The notes below the pieces were generated by a model. The model was not told the origin of the DNA. It made no database searches and saw only the letters and a program-made list of their open reading frames with translations. A program made the translations under genes and the position numbers. A DNA stretch of 64,000 bases from positions 62,001-126,000 of the forward strand of contig NZ_JAJAQC010000017.1 of the NCBI RefSeq assembly GCF_027604915.1, in the 5' to 3' direction. How positions within the stretch are numbered: the stretch's first letter is position 1; each line of letters opens with the position of its first letter. Origin of the DNA: Streptomonospora mangrovi (GTDB taxonomy: Bacteria; Actinomycetota; Actinomycetes; Streptosporangiales; Streptosporangiaceae). This document shows, one piece after another, positions 1 to 6,432 of the stretch.

Positions 1-82
1 CGTGGGCGTCGCAGCCGCACTGGCCGGTGAGGCGGTACTCGACCTGGGTGGGGTCCGGGCCGAGGGTGGTGACCCATGCCAA
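1..82 (-). CDS. hypothetical protein, 5' end only
   Basis: The first 82 bases read open on the minus strand from a TTG at 80-82, about five bases after a purine-rich GGAGA. The 27 visible residues include the stretch GPDPTQVEYRLTGQCGCDAH, with a Cys-Gly-Cys-x-x-His cluster that could bind metal. The rest of the gene lies outside the window, so no family can be assigned. The start is a guess based on the ribosome-binding site, and the reading could be chance in such GC-rich DNA. Confidence 0.35.
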   Translation of the reverse strand, partial: MAWVTTLGPDPTQVEYRLTGQCGCDAH

Positions 83-253
83 TGGTTTCTCCGCTGGCGG
101 ACCGGGGGTGGGAGGCGGACAGGAGAGGGTGAGTGGTGATGGATTTTGACGCATCCGCGTGGACATGTCCAGTACGACACGCCCGGATGCTGAGATGCCG
201 GATACCTGCGCGCTTCCCGCTTCTTCGGGCGGGGGCGCGGGTCCGGCGGGGGT

Positions 254-285
254 CACCCACCGGGGGCCGCGGCCCCCGGTGGGTG
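254..285. terminator. 32-bp perfect palindrome, likely terminator of cassette A
   Basis: Bases 254-285 form a perfect palindrome with 16-base arms (CACCCACCGGGGGCCG and its complement). It begins six bases past the stop of the 47-residue gene at 291-434, so it would fold in that transcript's 3' end. There is no U tract, as is common for actinomycete hairpin terminators. It overlaps the left arm of the cassette-bounding inverted repeat. Confidence 0.65.
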
Positions 286-290
286 GGGGC

Positions 291-434
291 TCACCTGCCG
301 CGCGCCTCCCTCTCGGCCTCGGCGGTGGACGCCTTGGCGTCGGCCACGTCCTTCTCGCTGGACTCGCGGGCCTGCTGGACCTGGCGGGCGGTGTCCTCCT
401 GGATCTTCTTCACGAAGTCCTCGTCCTTGCCCAT
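291..434 (-). CDS. 47-residue charged small protein
   Basis: An ATG at 432-434 follows an excellent GGAGGTGA ribosome-binding site at good spacing. The 47 residues are almost all charged or polar and look like one helix: MGKDEDFVKKIQEDTARQVQ at the start, then repeated Ala-Glu-Lys-Arg heptad-like spacing to the end. There is no signal or membrane segment. It lies 52 bases after the 28-residue gene and is probably transcribed with it from the stress-type promoter at 633-657. I recognise no family. An amphipathic stress-induced protein is an inference from promoter and composition only. Confidence 0.7.
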   Translation of the reverse strand: MGKDEDFVKKIQEDTARQVQQARESSEKDVADAKASTAEAEREARGR

Positions 435-486
435 CTCTGTCACCTCCTCTCGGGGCTCGGTCGGGGCGGGTTCCCTTCGGCTCGCC

Positions 487-573
487 CTAGTCGGGCGTGG
501 GGCCGGGGGGCCGCTGCGGCTCCGAGTTCGGGCCGCCCGGCCGGGGCAGGGGTGCGGGCTTCTCCTTGGGCAT
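487..573 (-). CDS. 28-residue proline-rich small protein
   Basis: ATG at 571-573 preceded by GGGAGGTGA, the best-looking ribosome-binding site in the region. The product (MPKEKPAPLPRPGGPNSEPQ then PPGPTPD) is 28 residues, one third proline, and predicted to be disordered. The stop codon of the leader ORF at 577-624 lies within its ribosome-binding site, three bases upstream of the ATG, so translation may be coupled. No family is recognised. The strong site and promoter argue that it is made; the low-complexity sequence gives no function. Confidence 0.6.
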   Translation of the reverse strand: MPKEKPAPLPRPGGPNSEPQRPPGPTPD

Positions 574-576
574 CGT

Positions 577-624
577 TCACCTCCCTTGGCGCTCTGTGGA
601 GTTGTCAAGGAACTGGCCGTTCAC
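577..624 (-). CDS. 15-residue leader ORF, probably leaderless
   Basis: The GTG at 622-624 lies eight bases after the GGGTAA -10 element, so the transcript probably begins at or next to this codon. It encodes 15 residues containing FLDNSTER, and its TGA at 577-579 falls inside the GGGAGGTGA site of the next gene. Cassette B keeps the same promoter-to-GTG spacing, but there the GTG opens a zinc-ribbon protein instead. The 22-bp stretch at 590-611 that encodes part of it recurs exactly at 1129-1150. It may be a coupling leader rather than a functional peptide. Confidence 0.4.
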   Translation of the reverse strand: MNGQFLDNSTERQGR

Positions 625-632
625 TGTAGATA

Positions 633-657
633 TTACCCTTTCCAGTGGCGGCCAAAC
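633..657 (-). promoter_or_regulatory. SigB/SigF-type stress promoter, cassette A
   Basis: On the minus strand the elements are GTTT (654-657), a 15-base spacer and GGGTAA (633-638). This matches the actinobacterial SigB/SigF/SigH group consensus (roughly GTTT, 14-16 bases, GGGTAC/T/A). The 21 bp 622-642 covering the -10 and start region are identical to 1245-1265 of cassette B. Transcription is expected to start at about 624-627. Confidence 0.75.
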
Positions 658-663
658 CTCCGG

Positions 664-810
664 TTACGGGTGGCTGCCGGTGGACTGGTCGCCGCCCTCG
701 TCGCCGCTCGGCTCCTCGGCCGGGGGCATCTCCTCCCTGATCTCCTGGTTGGCCTTCGCCGCCCAGGCGGTGTAGTCCTTGCCCTCCTGGTACGCCTTCG
801 AGTCGCCCAT
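664..810 (-). CDS. 48-residue acidic small protein
   Basis: ATG at 808-810 follows GAGAGGAAG. The 48-residue product starts MGDSKAYQEGKDYTAWAAKA and becomes strongly acidic (EEMPPAEEPSGDEGGD). It is soluble, probably partly helical then disordered, with no signal peptide. It is the first gene of cassette A, upstream of the internal stress promoter. I see no clear SigB-type element before it. The beginning resembles small hydrophilic stress or hypoxia proteins in general character only; I do not recognise a family. Confidence 0.65.
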   Translation of the reverse strand: MGDSKAYQEGKDYTAWAAKANQEIREEMPPAEEPSGDEGGDQSTGSHP

Positions 811-1047
811 GATGCGCTTCCTCTCTGTTCCTTGTGTCGTGGGATGGATCGAAGATCCCTGCGCGCTGGGTGACCCCCGCCGGACCCGCGCCCCCGCCCG
901 AAGAAGTGAAGGGCGAGCAAGGCGACAACGGCGACACGCCCGAGATCGCAAGGCGGCGATACCTGCGCTCTTCCCTTTCGGGGGCGCGGGGCGCGGGTCC
1001 GGCGGGGGCCACCCACCGGGGGCCGCAACCCCCGGCGGGCGGGGGGC

Positions 1048-1110
1048 TCACTTGCCGCCCTTCGGCTTGCCGAGGTTCTTGGTGGGGGTGTCCTCCTCGT
1101 CGCTGCGCAT
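1048..1110 (-). CDS. 20-residue charged micropeptide
   Basis: ATG at 1108-1110 follows GGGAGGTGACGAC, a near-perfect ribosome-binding site like that of the 28-residue gene in cassette A. The product is 20 residues, acidic at the start (MRSDEED) and lysine/glycine-rich at the end (KPKGGK). It follows the zinc-ribbon gene and should share its promoter. A GC-rich hairpin (arms CCGGGGG/CCCCCGG near 1014-1033) lies downstream. It is too short for family assignment; the translation signals are the main support. Confidence 0.5.
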   Translation of the reverse strand: MRSDEEDTPTKNLGKPKGGK

Positions 1111-1166
1111 GTCGTCACCTCCCTTCGTCGCTCTGTGGAGTTGTCAAGGATCACTGCGGGCTCCGG

Positions 1167-1247
1167 CTACTTCGGCTGGGGCAGACCGCAGTTTGCGCAG
1201 TCCGCTCCTCCCGGCGGGTAGGGGGTTCCACAGTTGGGGCAATCCAC
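1167..1247 (-). CDS. 26-residue zinc-ribbon microprotein
   Basis: A GTG at 1245-1247 opens 26 residues containing CPNCG and CANCG, a complete CxxC-x10-CxxC zinc-ribbon knuckle pair and little else. The GGGTAA -10 element ends nine bases before the GTG, so a leaderless mRNA is likely and no ribosome-binding site is needed. A longer upstream reading exists but crosses the promoter and inverted repeat, so I reject it. Such small rubredoxin-like ribbons are common in actinobacteria. Binding partners are unknown. Confidence 0.65.
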   Translation of the reverse strand: MDCPNCGTPYPPGGADCANCGLPQPK

Positions 1248-1255
1248 TGTAGATA

Positions 1256-1280
1256 TTACCCTTTCTGTGCGGTTTGAAAC
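1256..1280 (-). promoter_or_regulatory. SigB/SigF-type stress promoter, cassette B
   Basis: GTTT at 1277-1280 (minus strand), a 15-base spacer and GGGTAA at 1256-1261 form the second copy of the stress-type promoter, identical in spacing to the one at 633-657. The -35 sits inside the palindrome GGTTTGAAACC. The predicted start is at the GTG of the zinc-ribbon gene. Confidence 0.75.
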
Positions 1281-1443
1281 CTGGGGATCGAAGATCCCTG
1301 CGCGCTGGGTGGCCCCCGCCGGACCCGCGCCCCGCGCCCCCGAAAAGGGGTGTTGACGGGGGGAAATGCGGACATCAGCCTCAAACACACACCCTTCAAT
1401 ATAACTTGCTCTCCTTTCTCTCTTTTTTCTTCTTTCGCCTTCG

Positions 1444-1662
1444 GGGTGGGGCGGGACAGGTGGAGCCGGAGGGTGGGGCGGGACAGGTGGAGCCGGGCGG
1501 TGGAACTGTTCGGGTGGCGGTGGGCGAGGGAGGGGGTGCGGGTGCGGGGGAACGAGAAGCGGGGGGGGGGGGGGGGGGGCGGGGGCGGGGGGGGGGGGGG
1601 GGGGGGGGGCGAGGCGCGCGGGGGGGGGGGGGGCCGGCCCCCCGGCCGCTTGGGGGGGGGGG
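1444..1662. repeat. 26-bp direct repeat followed by long G homopolymers
   Basis: A 26-bp unit (GGGTGGGGCGGGACAGGTGG followed by AGCCGG) is repeated at 1444-1469 and 1471-1496. Then come nearly uninterrupted G runs of 19 (1561-1579), 23 (1587-1609), 14 (1620-1633) and 11 (1652-1662). The stretch lies between the micro-protein cassettes and the stop of the ferric-reductase-like gene. No convincing gene spans 1248-1679. G runs this long could form quadruplexes, but run lengths are also prone to sequencing error. Confidence 0.8.
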
Positions 1663-1679
1663 CGGTTGTGGGAGGAGGG

Positions 1680-2708
1680 TCAGGGGGTTTGCGGTTTCTT
1701 GCGGGCGACGAGGGCGATCGTGGTGGTGATCGCGGCGAAGAAGAGGAACAGGGCGAGCCAGACCATGCCCTGGGTGACGTTCATTTCGGCGCCCTCCACG
1801 CCGCGGGTGCGGCCGCCGTCGCGGCCGGTGATCGCGACCGCGAGGACGGTGAGGATCGCCGCGGCCGTGCCGATGCGGGCCGTCCAGCCCAGGGCGCGGA
1901 CCGTCCGGCCGCGGGTGTGCAGGCGTTCGTTGCGGCGGGCCGGGGCGAGGAGGCGGGTCAGGAGCAGGGCGGCCACCGGGAGCTGGAGCAGCCAGACGGT
2001 GGTGCGGAACCAGCCGTCGTACCAGACGTTCGTTCCGTAGAGCAGGGTGTGCCAGACGCTGAGCGCGTAGACCACGAGGATGAACCGGTGCAGCGCCAGC
2101 CAGATCCGCGAACCGGTGCGGTGGCGCAGGTAGAACGCGAGGCCGAGCGGGATCGCCAGGTAGAGGGCGATGAGCCCGAGCAGGATCGCCACCTGTCCCG
2201 TGCCGGTCGCGTACCCGCCCGGTACGAAGGTCTCCACGAACGCCGTGCCGATGCGGCCGGCCCAGCCGAGATCGTGCTCGTTGCCGCGCACCAGTTCGGC
2301 GAAGAACATGAACGCGTGGGCGAACATCAGCCCGATGGTCGTCAGGCTGGTGGTGCGGTGCCAGCGCTCCAGTCGCGCGGGCGGCAGCGGGTTCCATGCC
2401 GGGCGGGCCGCGGAGCGGATGAGCCCGAGCATCACCGTGATCCACGCCCACAGCAGGGCGGACCAGCCGAACGCCTGGCACAGCCAGTACATCCAGTAGC
2501 GGCCGGGGTCGGCCAGCATCGGCATGACCTCGATGGTGGGGGAACTGCCGTCGGCGACGCGCGCGTAGAGCCAGGCGAAGATCGCCGCCGTTGCGATCAG
2601 GGCGGCGGTGGCGTCGGGGATCGCGGCCTGCGCGTCCGCGCGCAGGGCCGCCCAGTCGAAGCCGCGGCGGTTGCCCGCCGAGGCGGGGCGGGTGGTGTCT
2701 GTGGTCAC
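1680..2708 (-). CDS. ferric-reductase-like transmembrane protein
   Basis: The 342 residues form about eight membrane helices of the ferric-reductase/YedZ-like cytochrome b type. Candidate haem histidines lie in WHRTTS, FAHAFMFF, ALHRFILVVYALSVWHTLLY, paired across neighbouring helices. There is no FAD/NAD domain, so it would need a separate electron donor or act as a quinol-linked haem b protein. The GTG start at 2706-2708 has AAGGA eight bases upstream. It stands alone on the minus strand, downstream of the Lrp regulator by about 120 bases. The substrate is unknown. Confidence 0.75.
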   Translation of the reverse strand: MTTDTTRPASAGNRRGFDWAALRADAQAAIPDATAALIATAAIFAWLYARVADGSSPTIEVMPMLADPGRYWMYWLCQAFGWSALLWAWITVMLGLIRSAARPAWNPLPPARLERWHRTTSLTTIGLMFAHAFMFFAELVRGNEHDLGWAGRIGTAFVETFVPGGYATGTGQVAILLGLIALYLAIPLGLAFYLRHRTGSRIWLALHRFILVVYALSVWHTLLYGTNVWYDGWFRTTVWLLQLPVAALLLTRLLAPARRNERLHTRGRTVRALGWTARIGTAAAILTVLAVAITGRDGGRTRGVEGAEMNVTQGMVWLALFLFFAAITTTIALVARKKPQTP

Positions 2709-2825
2709 GGCAACCGTCCTTGAGGGGGGTCGGAACGGTGCGAACCGGGTGGGCCCCGGGGTCGCGGAGAGCGACTTCTTTGTAACCCGCGCGCGGGGAA
2801 TGGTCTAGACCCCTGGCCGACGGCG

Positions 2826-3296
2826 CTACCGCTGCGGGCGGACGGGTTCGACGGCCGGGGTGCGCATGTGCTCATAGACGACGCTGGTCTCGACGTCGGC
2901 GACCTCGGGGCGCTCGGTGAGGCGGTCGATGACGAACGCGTACAGGCCGTCGGTGTCGGGCACCGCCACGTGCACCAAAAAGTCGCGGGTACCCGAGGTG
3001 ACGAACACGCTGACGGTCTCGGGCAGCCGCGCCACCCATTCGCGGAACGCCTCGATGTTGCGCCGGGAGGGCGGGCGGATGCGGACGGCGATCATGGCCT
3101 GCACGCCGCGCCCGATGGACTCCAGGTCGATGTCGGCGCGGTAGCCGCGCAGCACTCCGCGCTCGCGCAGGGAGCGCACGCGTTCCAGCGAGGTGGAGGG
3201 GGCGACGCCGACGGCGGCGGCGAGGTCGCGGTTGGTGCGCCGTGCGTCCTTCTGGAGTTCCCGCAGAATCGCCCGGTCGAGTTCGTCGAGGTCCAT
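2826..3296 (-). CDS. Lrp/AsnC family transcriptional regulator
   Basis: A full-length 156-residue feast/famine regulator. Residues 1-60 form an AsnC-type winged helix-turn-helix (DELDRAILRELQKDARRTNR, then VGVAPSTSLERVRSLRERGV). Residues 65-150 form the RAM ligand-binding domain with GTRDFLVHVAVPD. Family members bind amino acids and wrap DNA as octamers. It is divergent from the DUF2000 gene across 101 bases that contain a clear inverted repeat, so it probably controls both itself and that gene. The effector is unknown. Confidence 0.92.
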   Translation of the reverse strand: MDLDELDRAILRELQKDARRTNRDLAAAVGVAPSTSLERVRSLRERGVLRGYRADIDLESIGRGVQAMIAVRIRPPSRRNIEAFREWVARLPETVSVFVTSGTRDFLVHVAVPDTDGLYAFVIDRLTERPEVADVETSVVYEHMRTPAVEPVRPQR

Positions 3297-3311
3297 GGTT
3301 TTCAGGGTAGC

Positions 3312-3328
3312 GCCGAATTTTGTTCGGC
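3312..3328. promoter_or_regulatory. inverted repeat, candidate Lrp operator
   Basis: GCCGAA-TTTTG-TTCGGC is a perfect six-base inverted repeat with an AT-rich centre, 15 bases upstream of the Lrp start and inside the divergent control region. This form suits Lrp/AsnC proteins. Assignment is from position and symmetry only. Confidence 0.55.
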
Positions 3329-3397
3329 GGGGGTTGGGTTGTCTTGCATTGGTGGATAGGTTCTGGGGCGGTTGTTGGATTTGTGAGGAGTGGTGTG

Positions 3398-3874
3398 GTG
3401 CTTGACCAGCGGGAGTTCGTCCTTGATCCCCAGGATGTGCGTATCGATGTGCCCACCCGCAGCGCGCCGGTGAAGTGGGTGATGGTCGTCAACCGGCTGC
3501 TGGAGCCGGGGTTGGTGGCCAACACGGCGGGCTGCCTGGCGGCGGCGGTGGCGCGGCGGGCGCCGCTGCTGGTGGGGCCGGGCGGTCCGGACGCCTCGGG
3601 GGCCGAGCACCCCGGGCTGCCGTGGACCGGGTGCACGGTGCTGGGCGCCGAGGACGCGGCCGAGGTGGGGCGGATACGCGAGCGCGCCCTGGGCAAGGCG
3701 GGGCTGCTGGTGGTGGACATGCCCGCGCTGGCGCAGGTGTGCCGGGTCTACGCGGGCTACCTGGAGTCGCTGGCGCAGACGGCGGCCGAGGACGTGGAGT
3801 ACCACGGGGTGGCGCTGGTGGGGCCGCGCAACCGGGTGGACAAGGTGGTGGGGCGGCTGCCGCTGCTGCGGTGA
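3398..3874 (+). CDS. DUF2000 family protein
   Basis: From the GTG at 3398 (GAGGAG seven bases upstream; an adjacent GTG at 3395 is possible) this gives 158 residues. The core VKWVMVVNRLLEPGLVANTA, then LAAAVARRAP, and the C-terminal DVEYHGVALVGPRNRVDKVVGRLPLL are characteristic of DUF2000, a small alpha/beta family of unknown function that I recall as structurally close to peptidyl-tRNA hydrolase 2. It is divergent from the Lrp-type regulator, its likely controller. A perfect hairpin starts at its last base. Confidence 0.8.
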   Translation: MLDQREFVLDPQDVRIDVPTRSAPVKWVMVVNRLLEPGLVANTAGCLAAAVARRAPLLVGPGGPDASGAEHPGLPWTGCTVLGAEDAAEVGRIRERALGKAGLLVVDMPALAQVCRVYAGYLESLAQTAAEDVEYHGVALVGPRNRVDKVVGRLPLLR

Positions 3875-3911
3875 GACCCGTGGGGGAGGGGTGCCCCTCC
3901 CCCACGGGTCT
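3874..3911 (+). terminator. perfect 18-bp stem hairpin after the DUF2000 gene
   Basis: The arms at 3874-3891 and 3894-3911 (AGACCCGTGGGGGAGGGG and its complement) pair without mismatch around a two-base spacer, which would be forced into a small loop. The hairpin starts in the DUF2000 stop codon. It is symmetrical enough to stop transcription from the convergent EF-Tu gene as well. Confidence 0.8.
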
Positions 3912-3916
3912 CCGTA

Positions 3917-4150
3917 GGCGACGACGATTCCGGTGACCCCGCGCCGACCGGCGTCCCCCGGCGACGACGATCCCGGTGACCCGGCGCCCACCGGCGCCCC
4001 CAGGCGACGACGATCCCGGTGACCCCGCGCCCACCGGCGCCCCCAGGCGACGACGATCCCGGTGACCCCGCGCCCCGGCGTCCCTCTAGTCGAGGACGCC
4101 GGTGACCTCGCGCCCCGGCGTCCCTCTAGTCGAGGACGCCGGTGACCTCG
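3917..4150. repeat. tandem repeat array: four 43-bp units then two 40-bp units
   Basis: Units start at 3917, 3960, 4003 and 4046 (exact 43-base period), each beginning GGCGACGACGAT. They run into two identical 40-bp units at 4071-4110 and 4111-4150. The second 40-bp copy contains the last seven codons and stop of the EF-Tu gene (4126-4150). On the minus strand each 43-bp unit could read VTGIVVA, like the EF-Tu end VTGVLD, so the array appears to have grown by duplication of the gene's 3' end. Confidence 0.85.
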
Positions 4151-5298
4151 CCCGCGCCGACGGTCAGGCCGCCCTCGCGGACGGCGAAGCCGAGGCCCGG
4201 GCGCATGGCCAGCGGCGTGCCCAGCTCCACCTCGACCTCGGCGGTCTCGCCCGGCAGGGCCGTGTCGGCGCCGCGCAGGGTGATGCGGCCCGGGGCGTCG
4301 GCGGTGCGCAGGTAGAACTGCGGCCGGTAGCCGTTGACGACGGGGGTGCGGCGGCCGCCCTCCTCGGCGGTGAGGAGGGTCAGCCGGGCGGTGAACCGGC
4401 GGTGCGCGGTCTGGCTGCCCGGGGCGGCCAGCACCTGGCCGCGCCGGACCTGCTCGCGGCGGACGCCGCGCAGCAGCAGCGCCGCGTTGTCGCCCGCCTC
4501 GCCGCGCTCCATGGTCTTGCCGAAGGTCTCGACCCCGGTGACCACGGCGGTGAACCCGCCGTTCTGGCCGACCGCCTCCACGGTGTCGCCGACGGCCACG
4601 GTGCCCTGCTCGATGGCGCCGGTGACGACCGTGCCGCGCCCGGTGACGGTGATCGCGCCCTCGACGGGCATCAGGAACGGCGCGTCGGTGTAGCGCTCGG
4701 GTACCGGGACGTGGTCGTCGACGGCCCGCAGCAGCGCCTCGATCGACGCGGTCCACTCCGGGTCGCCCTCCAGGGCGCGCAGGCCCGAGACCCGCACGAT
4801 GGGGGAGTCGGGGTAGCCGTGCTCGGCGAGCAGTTCGCGCACCTCCAGCTCCACGAGGTCGGTGAGTTCGGGGTCGGCGCCGTCGGCCTTGTTGAGGGCG
4901 ACGACGACGTGGGCGACGCCGACGCGGCGGGCGAGCAGGACGTGCTCGCGGGTCTGCGGCATCACGCCGTCCTGCGCCGAGATGACGAGGACGGCGCCGT
5001 CGAGCTGGGCCGCGCCGGTGAGCATGTTCTTGACGTAGTCGGCGTGGCCGGGCATGTCGACGTGGGCGTAGTGCCGGGTGGCGGTCTCGTACTCGACGTG
5101 GGAGATGCTGATGGTGATGCCGCGGGCGGCCTCCTCGCGGGAGCGGTCGATCCGCTCGAAGGGGACGTAGGCGGCCTGGTCGGCGGCGCTGAGCACCTTG
5201 GTGATCGCGGCGGTGAGGGTGGTCTTGCCGTGGTCGACGTGTCCCATGGTGCCGATGTTGATGTGCGGCTTGGTGCGCACGTAGGCCCGCTTGGCCAT
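4126..5298 (-). CDS. tuf: divergent second-type elongation factor Tu
   Basis: A complete 390-residue EF-Tu (usual actinobacterial length about 397) from ATG at 5296-5298 with AGGAAA upstream. All G motifs are present: GHVDHGKT (19-26), the effector stretch RGITIS (59-64), DMPGHADY (81-88, usual Cys replaced by Met), NKAD (136-139, usual NKCD). Domains 2 and 3 are complete ([25 protein letters not shown]). It stands alone, not beside fusA or rpsL, and is diverged, like the extra tuf3 genes of Streptomyces. Gln of PQTREH, Gly of NGYRPQF and Ala of FAVREGG are normal; the Tyr-160 equivalent appears to be His. A specialised stress or antibiotic-tolerant EF-Tu is possible. Confidence 0.93.
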   Translation of the reverse strand: MAKRAYVRTKPHINIGTMGHVDHGKTTLTAAITKVLSAADQAAYVPFERIDRSREEAARGITISISHVEYETATRHYAHVDMPGHADYVKNMLTGAAQLDGAVLVISAQDGVMPQTREHVLLARRVGVAHVVVALNKADGADPELTDLVELEVRELLAEHGYPDSPIVRVSGLRALEGDPEWTASIEALLRAVDDHVPVPERYTDAPFLMPVEGAITVTGRGTVVTGAIEQGTVAVGDTVEAVGQNGGFTAVVTGVETFGKTMERGEAGDNAALLLRGVRREQVRRGQVLAAPGSQTAHRRFTARLTLLTAEEGGRRTPVVNGYRPQFYLRTADAPGRITLRGADTALPGETAEVEVELGTPLAMRPGLGFAVREGGLTVGAGEVTGVLD

Positions 5299-5620
5299 GG
5301 TGTTTCCTGCCTGCTGGTGGGGGCGGCGGCCCGCGCGTGAGGTCCACCCCCTCCCGTCGGGCCGCTCCGAGGCGTGCGGGAGGGGGTCAGCGCTCGGCGC
5401 CGTCGCGGTGCAGGCGGGCACGCGCGGCGGCACCCGCGGGGGCGGGTGCGGTGGGGTGCGCGTGCCGGGTCATGGCTTTGATGGTGGCCCACGGGCGGGT
5501 GGGCGGCAACCGGTTTTTCCGGGCGGGTGGCCACCTTCGGCCGCGCGGGGGCGGGCGGCGGCGGGTACACATCCACCACGGCCGCGGGCGCCGGGCACAA
5601 CAGCACAAGGGTGGATGCGC
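5299..5620. other. divergent control region between tuf and the NYN gene
   Basis: 322 bases without a gene. It must carry the EF-Tu promoter on the minus strand and the promoter of the NYN gene on the plus strand. I find no convincing -35/-10 pair, repeat or RNA structure; open frames here are short and lack ribosome-binding sites. Confidence 0.5.
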
Positions 5621-6364
5621 ATGGGCGACGTCGAACGGCAGGTGGCCGTCTTCATCGACTTCGAGAACCTGGTCTGCGGTGCTCCGCAGGGCGGCGCCGA
5701 CCCCGTTCCCGCCGACGCGTTGGGCCGGTTGTGCCGCTACTACGGCAACGCCGCGATCCGGGTGGCCTACGCCGACTGGAGCAGGTTCGGCGGCCACCAG
5801 CACAAGCTGGCGATGAACGGGATCGACATGATCCACATCGCCCCGGCGGGTGCGGCCGGGAAGAACGGGGCGGACATCCGGATGGCGGTGGACGCGGTGG
5901 AGACGGTGTTCATCCACCCGTCGCTGGAGGTGTTCGTGCTGGTCACGGGCGACAGCGACTACTCGGCGCTGGTGGGTCGGCTGCGTGAGCACGGCAAGTA
6001 CGTGGTGGGGGTGGGCACCGAGAGCAACGCGAGTCGGCGGTTGGTGTCGGTGTGCTCGGAGTACCGGTACTGGGGGACGCTGGTGGCCGAAGTGGATCCG
6101 GCGGCGCGGCCGGTGCGCGACGCGGCGTTCCGGTTGGAGGCGGCCGAGGCGCTGCTGCTGCGGGCGTTCGAGGAGGCGACCACGGACACGCCCACGGCGG
6201 CCAGTCTGAAGAGCCGGATGCGGCTGCTGGACCCCACGTTCGATGAGCGCAACCACGGGTTCCGCAGTTTCCGGGACTTTCTGGCGGCGTTTCCGCAGCA
6301 TGTCCGGCCGGTGGGGCACTCGGGTGCCGATATCACGCTCGCGCGGGTGCCGGTGGCGTCGTAG
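5621..6364 (+). CDS. NYN domain ribonuclease-like protein with C-terminal LOTUS domain
   Basis: The 247 residues begin at the second of two close ATGs (5621), six bases after AAGGGTGG. Residues 5-150 form a NYN (PIN-like) nuclease domain: FIDFENL, NGADIRMAVDAVE and TGDSDYSALV carry the conserved acidic metal ligands. Residues 180-235 (LKSRMRLLDPTFDERNHGFRSF...) match the OST-HTH/LOTUS RNA-binding fold. This architecture suggests an RNA-cleaving or RNA-surveillance protein in the cytoplasm. The gene is monocistronic and no target is evident. Confidence 0.88.
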   Translation: MGDVERQVAVFIDFENLVCGAPQGGADPVPADALGRLCRYYGNAAIRVAYADWSRFGGHQHKLAMNGIDMIHIAPAGAAGKNGADIRMAVDAVETVFIHPSLEVFVLVTGDSDYSALVGRLREHGKYVVGVGTESNASRRLVSVCSEYRYWGTLVAEVDPAARPVRDAAFRLEAAEALLLRAFEEATTDTPTAASLKSRMRLLDPTFDERNHGFRSFRDFLAAFPQHVRPVGHSGADITLARVPVAS

Positions 6365-6432
6365 TTTCTGTTTGGTTGGTTTTGTGTGGGGTTGGCTGCG
6401 CGGTGCGGCCGGGTGGTCGGTAGGTTTGTCCC

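Larger units (their letters stand above)
221..905. repeat. cassette A bounded by a perfect 39-bp inverted repeat
   Basis: Bases 221-259 and 867-905 are perfect reverse complements over 39 bp. Between them lie four minus-strand micro-ORFs (a leader, 28-, 47- and 48-residue proteins) and one stress-type promoter. The same architecture with a related repeat bounds a second cassette at 976-1345. The arms share a GC-rich core (GGTGACCCCCGCCGGACCCG on one strand). The arrangement looks like a duplicated module and might be a non-autonomous mobile cassette or paired terminators; no transposase or target-site duplication is evident. Confidence 0.85.
976..1345. repeat. cassette B bounded by a perfect 40-bp inverted repeat
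   Basis: Bases 976-1015 and 1306-1345 are perfect reverse complements over 40 bp. Their core matches the arms of cassette A, and the 48 bases 846-893 recur at 1285-1332 with a single mismatch. The cassette holds a stress promoter, a 26-residue zinc ribbon and a 20-residue peptide on the minus strand. Relative to cassette A the regulatory parts are conserved while the coding parts differ, as if a promoter-terminator module had been duplicated around different cargo. Confidence 0.85.

Noticed and set aside
633-1154. 173-codon minus-strand frame starting in the conserved 22-bp segment of cassette B
   Set aside because: After a few codons shared with the cassette A leader it becomes Arg/Pro-rich and runs through repeats and other micro-genes; only the first codons may matter.
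1350-2723. 457-codon plus-strand frame opposite the ferric-reductase-like gene
   Set aside because: Crosses the G homopolymers, has no ribosome-binding site and is antisense to a clear membrane protein.
3302-4125. Minus-strand readthrough of the tandem repeat in a frame overlapping EF-Tu
   Set aside because: It is Arg/Pro/Gly-rich and out of the EF-Tu frame; the EF-Tu frame stops at 4126.
3917-4150. Possible CRISPR array
   Set aside because: Units abut without unique spacers; it is a tandem minisatellite and no cas genes are present.
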